A program made the translations under genes and the position numbers. Below are positions 32,150-42,645 of a DNA stretch of 64,000 bases, one piece after another. The first letter of the stretch is position 1; every line of letters starts with the position of its first letter. The DNA is from Arcuatula senhousia (lineage: Eukaryota > Mollusca > Bivalvia > Mytilida > Mytilidae). Where the stretch lies: the NCBI GenBank assembly GCA_963971305.1, contig OZ020308.1, forward strand, positions 17,951,092-18,015,091, given 5' to 3'. Under the pieces are notes generated by a model that was not told where the DNA came from, searched no databases, and saw only the letters and a list, made by a program, of their open reading frames with translations.

Positions 32150-33090
32150 GCGTTAACATTTTACAAGGACTTTTATTCGACCTCAAAAAAATTGCGGAGT
32201 GGACGTACATGTATATCAATGGTATGAAGCTGTCATCGTGGTCGCCGTCGACTGCGCCTGTGTCTGCGTTGTCTGTTAACCACGACAGCTTAAGTTCTAG
32301 TTATCTGATTGCTATGAAATTTGATAATAATGTCCATCACCATAAAAGAATGAATGGGGTTGATTTTGAGGGATCCCACATTTTTTTGGTTTAGAAATAA
32401 GAAAAAATGCCACTGTTTGTTTGTTCCCGCAATAACTTTTATTCTGGTGGCTTTAATTATTGAACTATTATAGTGATGTTTGTTATCATAAAAGGATGAA
32501 TGGGGTTGGTTTTAAGGGTCTCCTTTATTTGTTGAGAAATTAAGGCCTCAAAACGGTAAAAAAATCAAATATTTTATTTGTTTCCAAATCAACAATGGGC
32601 CTGGTTGACCAATTGCTATGAAATTTTACAATGAGGTTCCTTACCTTTATACCATAGATGGGATTGAATTTGGGATCCCCTTATTTCATTTAGAAAAAAA
32701 GAGGCAATAAAAGAGGAAAAGATGCTACATTTTTATTTCGAGTCCGATTTTGAAAATTAAGTTAATTTTTATCAAGGAGTCGATACAACAAGGAGTATTA
32801 GTTTTTGCTGCCCCTCTTTTTTTTCGTTATAGAATTAAGGGCCAAAAGGGGCCAGAATCGATTTGTAAAAATAACTTCTGATTTCAAATTGTTATTTTAC
32901 TCATAAAATATCGTCAAGTAATGAGTTTAAAATTGGTGATCATTTTGTAACACTCCCCTCCTCCTAATTCCCGTTAGGGACCAAAGGGGCAAAAACGGAA
33001 GGTAGCAGATACCCTGAATTAGGGGCCAAAAGGGGTAATATTTTTGTAACTAATTTATTTTGGTCTGCTTTTAAAATGAATTTTATTTTT
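32150..33090. repeat. Diverged core-repeat element, family 3
   Basis: Three to four diverged repeats sharing GCTATGAAATTT, then a CATAAAAG-like segment, then ATGGGGTTGA and a GGGATCCC-type block, with a GTC-rich stretch on the left (32235-32275). It resembles the other core-repeat elements but the boundaries are unclear. No coding capacity. Confidence 0.45.
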
Positions 33091-33926
33091 GTAGGCAAGT
33101 CCACCATAGGCTCAATGTGTCCAGAGCAATTGACTATCCATATTTGCCCTAAAACGTATAGGGTTCGACATGCTGCACTAGGCGAAGCTTTTATTCATAA
33201 TGTAAAGTATATGTGCGTGAAGTTGAATGATGAACGCCTTCTTCCTTTATAAAAAAAACTAAATTGAACCTGAAGGTAAACCTTGATTAAGAAGGTTGAA
33301 CAAATCCATTGGCACACAAACTAACTGAATAATGGACTCGAATACCATAGACCGTCTTTTTTTGTATGCTGGACATATGAAAATGCTGCATGAGTTGCTC
33401 AAAGCTCCTAGTTCACAATGAACTCCTGAGAATATTACGAAAGCAACTTCTTCCAGAATGTGTGGCGATATCGCACCAGGGTCATTTTGTATTTAGATTT
33501 TGTATGGAATAGGGATTTATTCTTTTTACCAAGGTAAGGGATGAGGGCTGGTCATATTGAAATCAGATCTTTTATTAATTTTTATCCTGTATGACAATAT
33601 AGCCAAAAAAGAAGTGTTCAAATAAAAGTTCAACCTACATGATATTTATTGCATAAAATACACATACATGTATAGCATGTTCAGAGTGAAAATATTAGGT
33701 AATGCAACTAAGATAACGAAGCCTAAGATTTTAAGCCCTAGGCCTGGGATTATTAAACCACACAGCAATTCTTTGAAAAAAATATTAAAAGACAAGTTTT
33801 TATTTCAAGCTTTGTAAGGTATCTTGTTATTTCTGACATGCATATAAATGACAAAAAGTACAAAACGTAATCAATGAATCTGCAGTTTTACATAGTGTGT
33901 TCTTCCTAATACAAAATTAATTTTTA
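33091..33926. other. No recognised feature
   Basis: AT-rich spacer, no supported gene or repeat. Confidence 0.45.
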
Positions 33927-34200
33927 TACCCCGCCACACGTAGTGGCGAGGTATTATGTTTCTCAGTTTCTCTCAGTGTCTGTCCGTCCGTCCCCCGAAG
34001 GTTTTCGAATGATCACTTGAAAACGCGTCAAAGGATGTAAATGATATTTTGCACAGCTGTTGAGTACAATAAAATACAGGTCAAGTTCAATATTCAGGAT
34101 GATCTGAAAAAAAAACATTATTGAAGATTTGCCACTTAATTTGAAAATGATAAAGTTTTCTGATCTAAGAAACATAACTCATTTCTTTTCTTTCTCTATA
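33927..34200 (-). repeat. Terminal module of a pearl-like element, family 4
   Basis: Hairpin TACCCCGCCAC / GTGGCGAGGTA at 33927-33953, followed by a short (TCCG)n at 33980-33995 and the start of a possible core unit. The right side runs toward the sequence gap, so length is unknown. Confidence 0.5.
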
Positions 34201-34477
34201 TAGATGTGTAGTAAATACAGTATAGACTACAAATATATTTGACTATTGATGAATATCATGTATCATTTAATGTCCCATTAGATGCCCTATTTTAATGTTT
34301 TAGTTTACAATGTGAAGCAAATTTTTACCCCAAATGTAAGCTCCTAATTTACCTTTGATAATTTATAATATAAGGTTTCAAATGAATAATTTCAGTTCAA
34401 AATTGCGAAAGAAATCAACAGTAATGAGGTATACTGAATTTTGAATTTTGAAACACTATTTTAATGTTTAGAGTTAA

Positions 34478-34577
34478 NNNNNNNNNNNNNNNNNNNNNNN
34501 NNNNNNNNNNNNNNNNNNNNNNNNNNNNNNNNNNNNNNNNNNNNNNNNNNNNNNNNNNNNNNNNNNNNNNNNNNNNN
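34478..34577. other. Assembly gap, 100 N
   Basis: Exactly 100 undetermined bases, a conventional placeholder for unknown length. It interrupts the 3' end of the B-box gene, so the reading frame drawn across it is not meaningful. Confidence 0.99.
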
Positions 34578-36241
34578 TGTAGACTGTACAAAAAGCAAGA
34601 CCCACCCGCGTTACTAACAAGTAAAGTCTGATTCGTTTCACAAAAATACAAAGCGGTTGGTTTATCCATCCCGTCGTCCTTTGAGAGCACAGTCTTTGAT
34701 TCCTGTCCATCTTTGTCTATCCATATCACTTTATTTACACTCTTACAAGCAACAAAGACGTGGCCAGACTGAGTTACCCCGATTCCCCTCGGATCTTCAA
34801 AATATTCACATTTATACTTCCAGTAACTTGCTCCGTCCATACTGCAACAATGAATTATATCGCTACTCATTTCCGTGTAAAAAAGTTTACAGTCATTAAA
34901 ACAGCAGTAATTAACCAAGTCTTCGGTATCGATTGAAGACAAGATTTTTCCGTAAGAATCTATTTTCAATAATTTCTGTCCGTTCCAGGTACAAATAGTA
35001 AAAGTCCCATCTTTGTAACAAAATCCCCAGCAAGGTTCACCCTCAAACACTGTTTTCAGAATTTCACCCGAATTCTCATCTACCAATACCAGCTTTTTCT
35101 CTGAAGGATTCGAAACGGCAATGACTGACTTTTCTACCGGTTTAACGTCATAAGGTTGAAATAAAACATGAAGTGCCTTGACCATTTCGCCTTGAGGCGT
35201 TGTTTTAATCAGTCGTTTATTGTTATAGTCAGCGAATATCATTTCGCCTGAAGTTGAAACACAACATCCACTAATACCAGGTGCTTTTGGGCCTCCTTCA
35301 ATATCGAATGACGCTATTTTGTGCAATTTCATGCTTGAATTTTTAACAAGTGTTTGTCCTTCTTGTTCTTTCTTGGGTTGGTACTTTGTATTTGAAATGT
35401 GCATAATATTGAATGATCCGAACCTCTCAACATCTTTAGTAAGATTTAACAACTCTGATGCAATTCGAAGCTCAATTGAATCAAAGCTTTTGTCGTATTT
35501 GTTCTGTATTTCCTCGACCTTTTCTTCACTTTGCTTTATTTCTGACTCCATTGTTTTTATGGTGATATATGTATGGAAGTTTGAGGCGATATTTGACATC
35601 TTCTCTAAATCAAACCTCATTTGGTTGGCCCTATCCTTAATACTCTCTAAATGGACAATGCGCTCTTCCAATCGGCTCAACTGATCAACTTTATAAGAGT
35701 TTATGTCTTCCAATAGTCGGTCTTGCATCTTATCAAGATGTAAATCAATGTTTTCTCTGGCTGCTTTTACCTCTAAAACAGCTTTTTGACCTTCAGTGTT
35801 GACCCTTGACCTTTCTGACTTTAAATCATCCAGTAGTTGTTTAGTCAGATTAGGTATATCTTCCAACCTCTTCTGAATATCCTCCATAAAAAATGACTCT
35901 TTGACATTCCTCACGACATCTTCGAGAGGTTTCATTCCTTCGCATCTCTTATGAATACCGGAAACGCAGTTCAAACAACAGGGGGCATCATGATCCTGAC
36001 AATACAATTCAATTTTCTTACCATGATCACTACATACTCGCTTAACTGACAAAAGAGAGGCTGGAAGCTGTTGGTATTCCTCTATTGTTATCGGTTGGTG
36101 ATCCTTTGTCGCACTCTGAAATCTATGTCTTTGTTCACATTCTGAACAGAAGTATTCGTTGCAATGAAAGCACCAAAATTGGGATGTCTTGGTTAACTTG
36201 ACATGTAAGCATAGATCACAAAGGGGCGTATGTGATGCCAT
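34578..36241 (-). CDS. B-box / coiled-coil / NHL-like protein (TRIM-related), 3' end lost in gap
   Basis: 554 codons from ATG at 36241 to the gap, in one exon. No RING finger. Residues 8-48 form a first B-box-type zinc site (CDLC, then WCFHCNEYFCSEC, then H); about 69-100 form a second (CSDHGKKIELYCQDHDAPCC). Residues about 105-285 are a long coiled coil. From about 315 on, repeated strands of the GxxxFADYNNKRLIK and DPRGIGVTQSGHVFVA type indicate a beta-propeller like the NHL repeats of TRIM2/3/56-like proteins. The last blades fall in the gap. An acceptor (TTTAAATTTCAG) ends seven bases upstream of the ATG on the minus strand, suggesting a 5' UTR intron. Such RING-less proteins form large families in bivalves, where innate immune or developmental roles are proposed; no specific role is shown here. 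Confidence 0.9.
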
Positions 36242-36329
36242 TTATACCTGAAATTTAAAGAGAAAAATATCTTATGAATTCAGTCGTTATATACATGTAC
36301 ATGTACCGATTTAGACATCTTAATCTAAT

Positions 36330-36375
36330 TTGGACTTTTGACATTCGGATACCCCATTGGTTCCTCTGCTTTTTT
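36330..36375 (+). mobile_element. Terminal scrap of a Penelope-like type B tail
   Basis: About 45 bp matching the extreme 3' end of type B tails (GACATTCGGATACCCCATTG, then GTTCCTCTGCTT). Extreme 5' truncation, just upstream of the B-box gene. Confidence 0.6.
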
Positions 36376-36593
36376 GCTAAATATGTTCCGTTAAAGAATA
36401 TCTGATATCACAAGATATGGGTTTAATGATTTTTGCTTTGGTTAATATTTTTTTTAATTTGTCATTTATTTTGTAAATAGTTGTAAGTTTGATTCTCGGT
36501 CCTTTCATAAATTATTTATTACAGGAGTTTGTCTTTTATGCGATGTGGAGTTAATAGAACAATTCCCCGTATTTAAGATGTATGCTCTTTATT

Positions 36594-37260
36594 AGTCCCC
36601 TACCGGCGAAAGCCGAGAGGGACTATAAGTTTGCGCTCTGTCCGTCTGTCTGTCTGTCTGTCTGTCTGTCACGCCTCAGTTTTCCCCACATTTTTTTTTC
36701 ACTTATAGATTTTGGATATGTGAGTGTACCTTCATGAGGTACAGATCAAGTTTGAGTTTCATGTCGGTCCACAAGTTTTTATGGGAGTTATGGCCCTTTA
36801 AACTTTGAAAATTCACTAAAATTTCAGTTTTCTGCACTTTTTTCTAAACGCTTATAGATAATGAACTGATTTTTAATATGTGAGTTGACCATGATGAGTT
36901 ACAGATCATGTTTGAGTTTCGTGCTGGTCCACAAATTTTTATGGGAGTTATGGCCCTTTGAACTTTAAAAATTCAATAAAATATCAGTCTTCCTCATTTT
37001 CTTCTAAACGCTTATAGATAATGACCTGATTTTTGGTATGTGAGTTGTACATGATGGGTTACAGATTAAGTTTGAGTTTCGTGCCGGTCCACAAATTTTT
37101 ATTGGAGTTATGGCCCTTTGAAGTTTGAAAATCCATTGCAATTTTATTTTTTACACTTTTTAATTGTTCTTTGTAGATAATATACACTGATCAAGTTTAG
37201 GTATTCATTTGTTTGACAAATTGTTACCAGTGACTGAAATATGAGGCCGGTAGGGGACTA
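36594..37260. mobile_element. TIR element with (GTCT)n and ~150-bp core repeats
   Basis: Perfect 14-bp terminal inverted repeats TAGTCCCCTACCGG and CCGGTAGGGGACTA. Next to the left end sits a hairpin with a GAAA loop (CGGCGAAAGCCG), then (GTCT)n at 36640-36670, then three core repeats with GAGTTATGGCCCTTT. 667 bp, non-coding. Same module order as the pearl-like elements, here with clear inverted ends. Confidence 0.75.
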
Positions 37261-37616
37261 TGTATTGTTTTGCAATACTCTCAAAATGCTTGTTTTTTTT
37301 AGATATGGTGTACTTGTACATGAGATTACTACTTCTCATGTGTACAATTTGTTGTTAACCACTACCAAAATTTATGTAAATTCTTAAACCTAAGGTTTAA
37401 CTCCCTCCATCGTAGTTTTGCCCTTAGCTGTATATATTGGGATTTTGTTTGATTTTATGCATTTTGGACATTTTGTTTTAATTGTGGATTTCTTTCTTTT
37501 GGGTTCTAGTGCTGTTGATGAGGAATAATTTTCCGAAATGGCAATACAGCTCATAAAACTTTATTACAGTTGGAGTTAACATGTGTTGTGGTCTCATGTT
37601 CATTTACTCCATATCC

Positions 37617-37800
37617 TTTCATAAATTTCCTTATAATTGTGATGCCAGGTTTGATTATTTAAGAATGCTAGAGGCTGATGGTAATACAGAACAGATCAGA
37701 GAGACCTACGAAAACTATATCAAATATACCCCCGTCAAAGGTAAATACAATACAGAGAGACTTAAGAAAGAGCTATATCAAATATACCCCCATTAAAGGT
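37617..37800 (+). pseudogene. Fragment of a crooked-neck-like (CRNKL1) spliceosome gene
   Basis: The reading NCDARFDYLRMLEADGNTEQ followed by IRETYE is the HAT-repeat signature of crooked-neck/Clf1 splicing factors. The expected continuation (ISNIPPSK) is present but in another frame, so one frameshift has occurred. The bases TATATCAAATATACCCCC then recur about 60 bp later (37713 and 37771), an internal duplication. Neither copy continues into the rest of the protein. It is a broken exon-sized fragment, either a retrocopy or a displaced exon. Family recognition is firm on the first 38 residues. Confidence 0.75.
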
Positions 37801-38514
37801 AAGAAGATAATAAGATGTGGAATAAGTGTACGCATCACAACCTACAGTATAAACGACAATCTAAAATCCTCAACCGAAAACATCCAGCAGCCTTCAATGT
37901 GACAAGCGGTCGCTGTTCGCTGATATGCAATTGGCCCTGGATTGAAAATAAACTTCATATGATTCTAGCCCAACGCTTAGGTGTCAATGAAAGAAAAATC
38001 AATTCGACGAATACAAACATTAGCTTCGATAAAGAATGTCCATGTAAATCAGGATGGTGTGCTTCGTACGTAACTTTCTAGTACTCGGTATATAATATCC
38101 ACGGTAATTTGATGAGAGACCCGGATGAGAGATTATTTTGCCCAAGTTGACGTTTTGACGTTAAAAAACAACAGTTTAAACTTTTATTTTATCAATCTAT
38201 TAAAAAACACATAACAATTGCAATAAAAAGAGCAATTAAACGGCGAAAAACAAGAAACTATGCGCGCATTTTTTCTCACGTCTGTATAATAAATTATAGT
38301 CTTCACTGCCGTGCCATGGGTCTGATTTGAAATTTTAAATTGAATTTTTTTCACCTTTAGGACAAAAAAGTTAAACTTTAATCTTAATTTTAATTGAACA
38401 AAATTTTTAAAAGATATTTTGGATTTCTTATATTGTTTGCGCGTGATTACATATGCCTAAATCACAATTATATATTACTTTGTGAAATAATTAGGTATTT
38501 ACTATTCCTAAGGT
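37801..38514. other. No recognised gene
   Basis: Contains short open frames (to 38081) with no recognisable domain. The segment at about 37817-37900 resembles 28652-28730 (GGAATAAGTGTAC and CAGCAGCCTTCA shared), so it may belong to a dispersed repeat. Confidence 0.4.
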
Positions 38515-38610
38515 CAAATGAAGAAACAACTTCATAATCACATAGTATTTGGCCTTTTCAAATATTTTAAAAGCGCATCTGATGAGTCTTGAATAGAATA
38601 TAGATCATCT
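38515..38610 (+). repeat. Truncated pLTR with half a hammerhead
   Basis: Shares the upstream phrase CATAGTATTTGGCCTTTTCAA and the CTGATGAGTC box (CTGATGA at 38579-38585) with the ribozyme at 43337. The GAAA box, cleavage triplet and closing stem strand are absent. Confidence 0.55.
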
Positions 38611-41600
38611 GTATAAATTTCATATATATTCATAACATTCAAACAGTGTTTGGCAATTTCATTATTTTTGGCAGAGAGTTTCTGATATGAACGCGAGTCC
38701 GGGTAGCAAACTTCAAAAGCTGTAATGTTGATGCAATTTTTAATTAACTCATAACAGATTTGGTTTTGAAATTTCTCTTGTTGTTTACACGTAATTTAAT
38801 ATGATGAAATTACTATCATATTTACTTCAGCTTGTAAAACTATTAGGTCTTTATTGATATAACATTGTTATTAAGCTTGGCTTTAAATCGAAAGTTTAAA
38901 ATGTCGTTTTATAACATTTTGAAAATAATTAGAGGATACATTTATACAAGAAAATGTACTTCGATTATTTCAATCATTAAATAATAATTCTTACCTGAAT
39001 AGTATATTATAAATATGAGTATAATTATCAGTAAATAAATCCGATGAGTATCCCTCTTTTACAAATGTTTTGCGTCCATTTTTGTCATGGTTACTTTCCC
39101 ATAATCCTACAGGTGTAGTTTTTAAATGCCTTCAAAGTACACATGTATACAACAGAATAATATGTTTGTTTATTCCATTTACATTATAGATAGAGAACAT
39201 CGCACAAAGGCTTTAAAAGTCCTAATATTGATTAACACATACTTAAGGATAACATCAATCGAAATGAAAAAAAAGTCTTTGTGTTGTCTGCTGAAAAATA
39301 TGCTTAACGCCGATTGCAGATGATTTTCTGATTTATCCCTCAGGAAAAATTATTGATATGTTCCTATATACAGTATACATTCTATACACATTAACTCCCT
39401 TTGATTTGACCGTAACATTTGAGCTCTCACTAAAATGATATTTATCATGTTTTAATTGCTATTTATTTGATAAGATAAATTTTTATTAATAGTTTTTGTT
39501 TCCCCAAGTCCAGCCATATTATCCTTTCTTTTCAAAATACCAATATGTGTAAAATATGCACAGTTTATTCGTAAAAGCTTTCGTTTTTCTTGACGTTTGT
39601 CCTGTTCATCATGGTAGTTTCGGAGTCTAAGACTCTGACAATAGATTTTTTATTTCATTTCATAGTAAAAAGATAGTACCAGACACTGGTATAAGCATTG
39701 AAAATGAACAGTAAAAATAGTTGGTCAATCACAATGCTTGTTTTTAGAATAATTGGGATTCGATTTTAAAGAAATTAATATATAGATTATATTGAACAAA
39801 TCTTTTATTTTCGTGTATAGATTGATTTAAAATATCACTAGTTGGTTATACTTTACTTTTGTAATATAACATTGGGTCACTAAACTTCTTTTATATATAT
39901 TTAAAATATATTTCTTCATGAAAATTTGTGACACACTTCCTCTAATATTAACTAACCTGAAATGAGAGCTGAATGTCTTACTAAATGTTTATTTTGTAAT
40001 TATTTAATGAAGAAAAATCTAATAAAGAACTTAATTTCACTAAACTTTCATTTGCATGTTTATCCATGAAAAGTTTTTATGATGCTTAATGATTTATATC
40101 AATCATCCTATAATTTGATTAAATATCAAATTGATGTTTTTTATTTATTCAAATCATACTTATGAAAAGGTGAACTAAACGTGTTCAAGACTAATATCAT
40201 TGATGAATATTTGAAAATGTTTGAAAAGTTATCATGCGGTTATAATTGACAGCCCAGCAACGATGCATTCAACATTTATCTAAATAATATCAATTCGATG
40301 ATAAATATGTTTTATATAAAAATTATATTTGAATCGATAACTATAGGATTTCAAAAGGTTATTGAATAAAAATATGGGTATATTTTGATCTCAATAAAAT
40401 ACTATATTTTACATTATATTGGTTTTTCATATAAAATGAAATGCGTAAAATGTTTGAAATATATTTAAAACGTACTATTTACCGGTGATATATCTTAAGA
40501 GAAGAGATACATGTATGCAATATTCATTTGAAGTGGAAAATGAAAATTTAGAATGGATCTCTTTTCTTCAGTTTTGAGACGAAGAGCTTTTTACTCTTTA
40601 AATGGACTTTTTTGAATAAAATAATTCTTTAATATTAGATTGTTTTCAATAAACCTAGCCATTGTAATGAAAGTCTCTTAAGGTAGCACAAAACAAAGGT
40701 TGTTTTAGTCCGACCATCACACTAAAACCTACATGACTTATTATTTCATCAATTTCAATAAATGAGACATAATTAGACAGAGAAAATGAAACCCTCTATG
40801 ATGATGCCTACAAAAATAAAGAACAATATATAAAAATAACTCTAAAATTTCAACATAACTAACTCAAATGAAATTAGCTCTCCTAGCATTACAAATACCT
40901 CCTTAACATTGATGTAATCTGAATGAACACTGCATGACCCCCAAAACCGTGTCTCAGATTTTTCCTATCACATCCAATTCTCAAATAACATGAATAAAGC
41001 AATATTTTGTGTACAAGGCTTTATTGCATTAGGGGCCACTATATTGAATGTGACATAAAAACACGTTTTGTTGATAATAGACCTTGGAATAACATATATT
41101 AAAAAAAATAGCTACATTGGGTTACCCATACTAGAGCTAAAATCGACCAACTTTACTTTTTGCATGAAAAATGAAAGTGAAAAAACCCAAAAATATCAAA
41201 TTTCTACTTTGAGCCCAATTTTCTATATCAAATGGCATGTTACTACCATTGGAGAACTGCAGGAGTCTGAGATCACCATAAATCAACGTTAATTTGACCT
41301 ATAAACCAAGATTCATCCACACAAACATTAAATATAGCAAAAAATGCACAACCCACTACATTTATATCAGAATTTGTGGGAAATATTACATTGTATTGAC
41401 CTTATCTTAGGTCACTTGTGTACTGTTTAGGTTCAAGGAAGACACTCCGGAAAATTTGAATATCGCTATGGTCCTGACTTATTTCAGGCATTTCAAAAGA
41501 AATGGTGGTAGTTACATGTACATTAAAATAACACCGTTGTAAAGACAAACTCAGCTAAACACAAATCAAAATATTAGTTTATATTTTACGTCCATTTATA

Positions 41601-42602
41601 CAACCATTACGTTTAACACAATTAATATTTTTTTCACCAGTGATTGAAAGGGAGGAAGATTTTTTGAAGAGATCGGATAAGACGGATATTCTTGTAACTT
41701 TGGTCTAATAGTCGATCACAGACAGCGGTGTCGTATAAAAAAATCTGAATTATTCGTACAAGCACTGGCATATACAAAATAGATTTGGATATGCGTTCAC
41801 TGAATTTCTCGAGAGATAAACTTTTTATGAACAGCATTGAAATCAAAGTTTTTAAAATATATTTCGTATAATAGCATTTAAATAACATAACTTTTTGAAA
41901 GAATAACTCAAAATCTAATTGACTTTTTTTCTGCTAGAATGAATAACTGTGATGACATCTTAATGTACTAGTATGCAAAGTAATGTATCACACTAAAATT
42001 ACAATTTTCATAGTATGCCTCTCCTTGTAGATTTGTTGAAGCATTATGATATTACATACCTACAAATAAATGATCCGAAAGAAAATGAATACAACAGAAA
42101 AAGACCAATATCCATCAACAAAACGGAAAGCCATCTGGTGGAATTGTAATCGGATAGAGAAAAACAACAAAAAAGAAAATACATTAAAATTAATCAAATC
42201 AGAAATAATTGGAAATATTTTACAAAACGCGGAGGGAAACAAAGCATATTTTCATATTACTTTAGAATTGAAAAAAAAATGCATAGAAAATAATAAGATT
42301 TGATATTTGGACAAAACCTTGATCAATATTCGGAAAAGAATGAAAAAAATATCCCCATACAGAGGAAATTATGAACCATACCATGACCGATATAGCCGAC
42401 TTGACACAACTGTCATGACCATGTGTCCTAGAACTGTTTCAAGGCTAATAAAATATCTCATCCAAAAAAATCAACCGGTTTTTATTATAAAGAAATTGCT
42501 TTCAAAATCATTCAACTGAAAAATATCCATATTTTTTATTAGAATATCATATTGCCGTTGGCTAGTGTTTGTAGTCGTTTCATATTTTTTTTGTGTGTAA
42601 AT
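38611..42602. other. Long AT-rich intergenic stretch
   Basis: About 4 kb with no supported gene. Open frames (for example 42070-42303 and 42307-42519, plus) are lysine/asparagine-rich by base composition and lack any domain. A less AT-rich block at 40680-41600 may be an unrecognised repeat. Confidence 0.5.
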
Positions 42603-42645
42603 ATGCAGAACTTGGGAGTTGTTTTATTGTTAGTGTGCTCTTTAG
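42603..42645 (+). CDS. Signal-peptide exon of the secreted peptide gene
   Basis: 15 codons: charge-poor start, hydrophobic core VVLLLV, then C-S-L. Donor GTATGT fits the consensus. The upstream 200 bp have a diverged duplicate at 43890-44115, which supports its being a functional promoter/exon unit. Confidence 0.55.

Noticed and set aside
34415..34477. C-terminal end of the B-box protein beyond the gap
   Set aside because: The frame across 100 N is arbitrary and the residues there do not resemble a propeller blade.
42070..42519. Lysine/asparagine-rich plus-strand frames
   Set aside because: Composition matches translated AT-rich DNA; no domain, signal or splice support.
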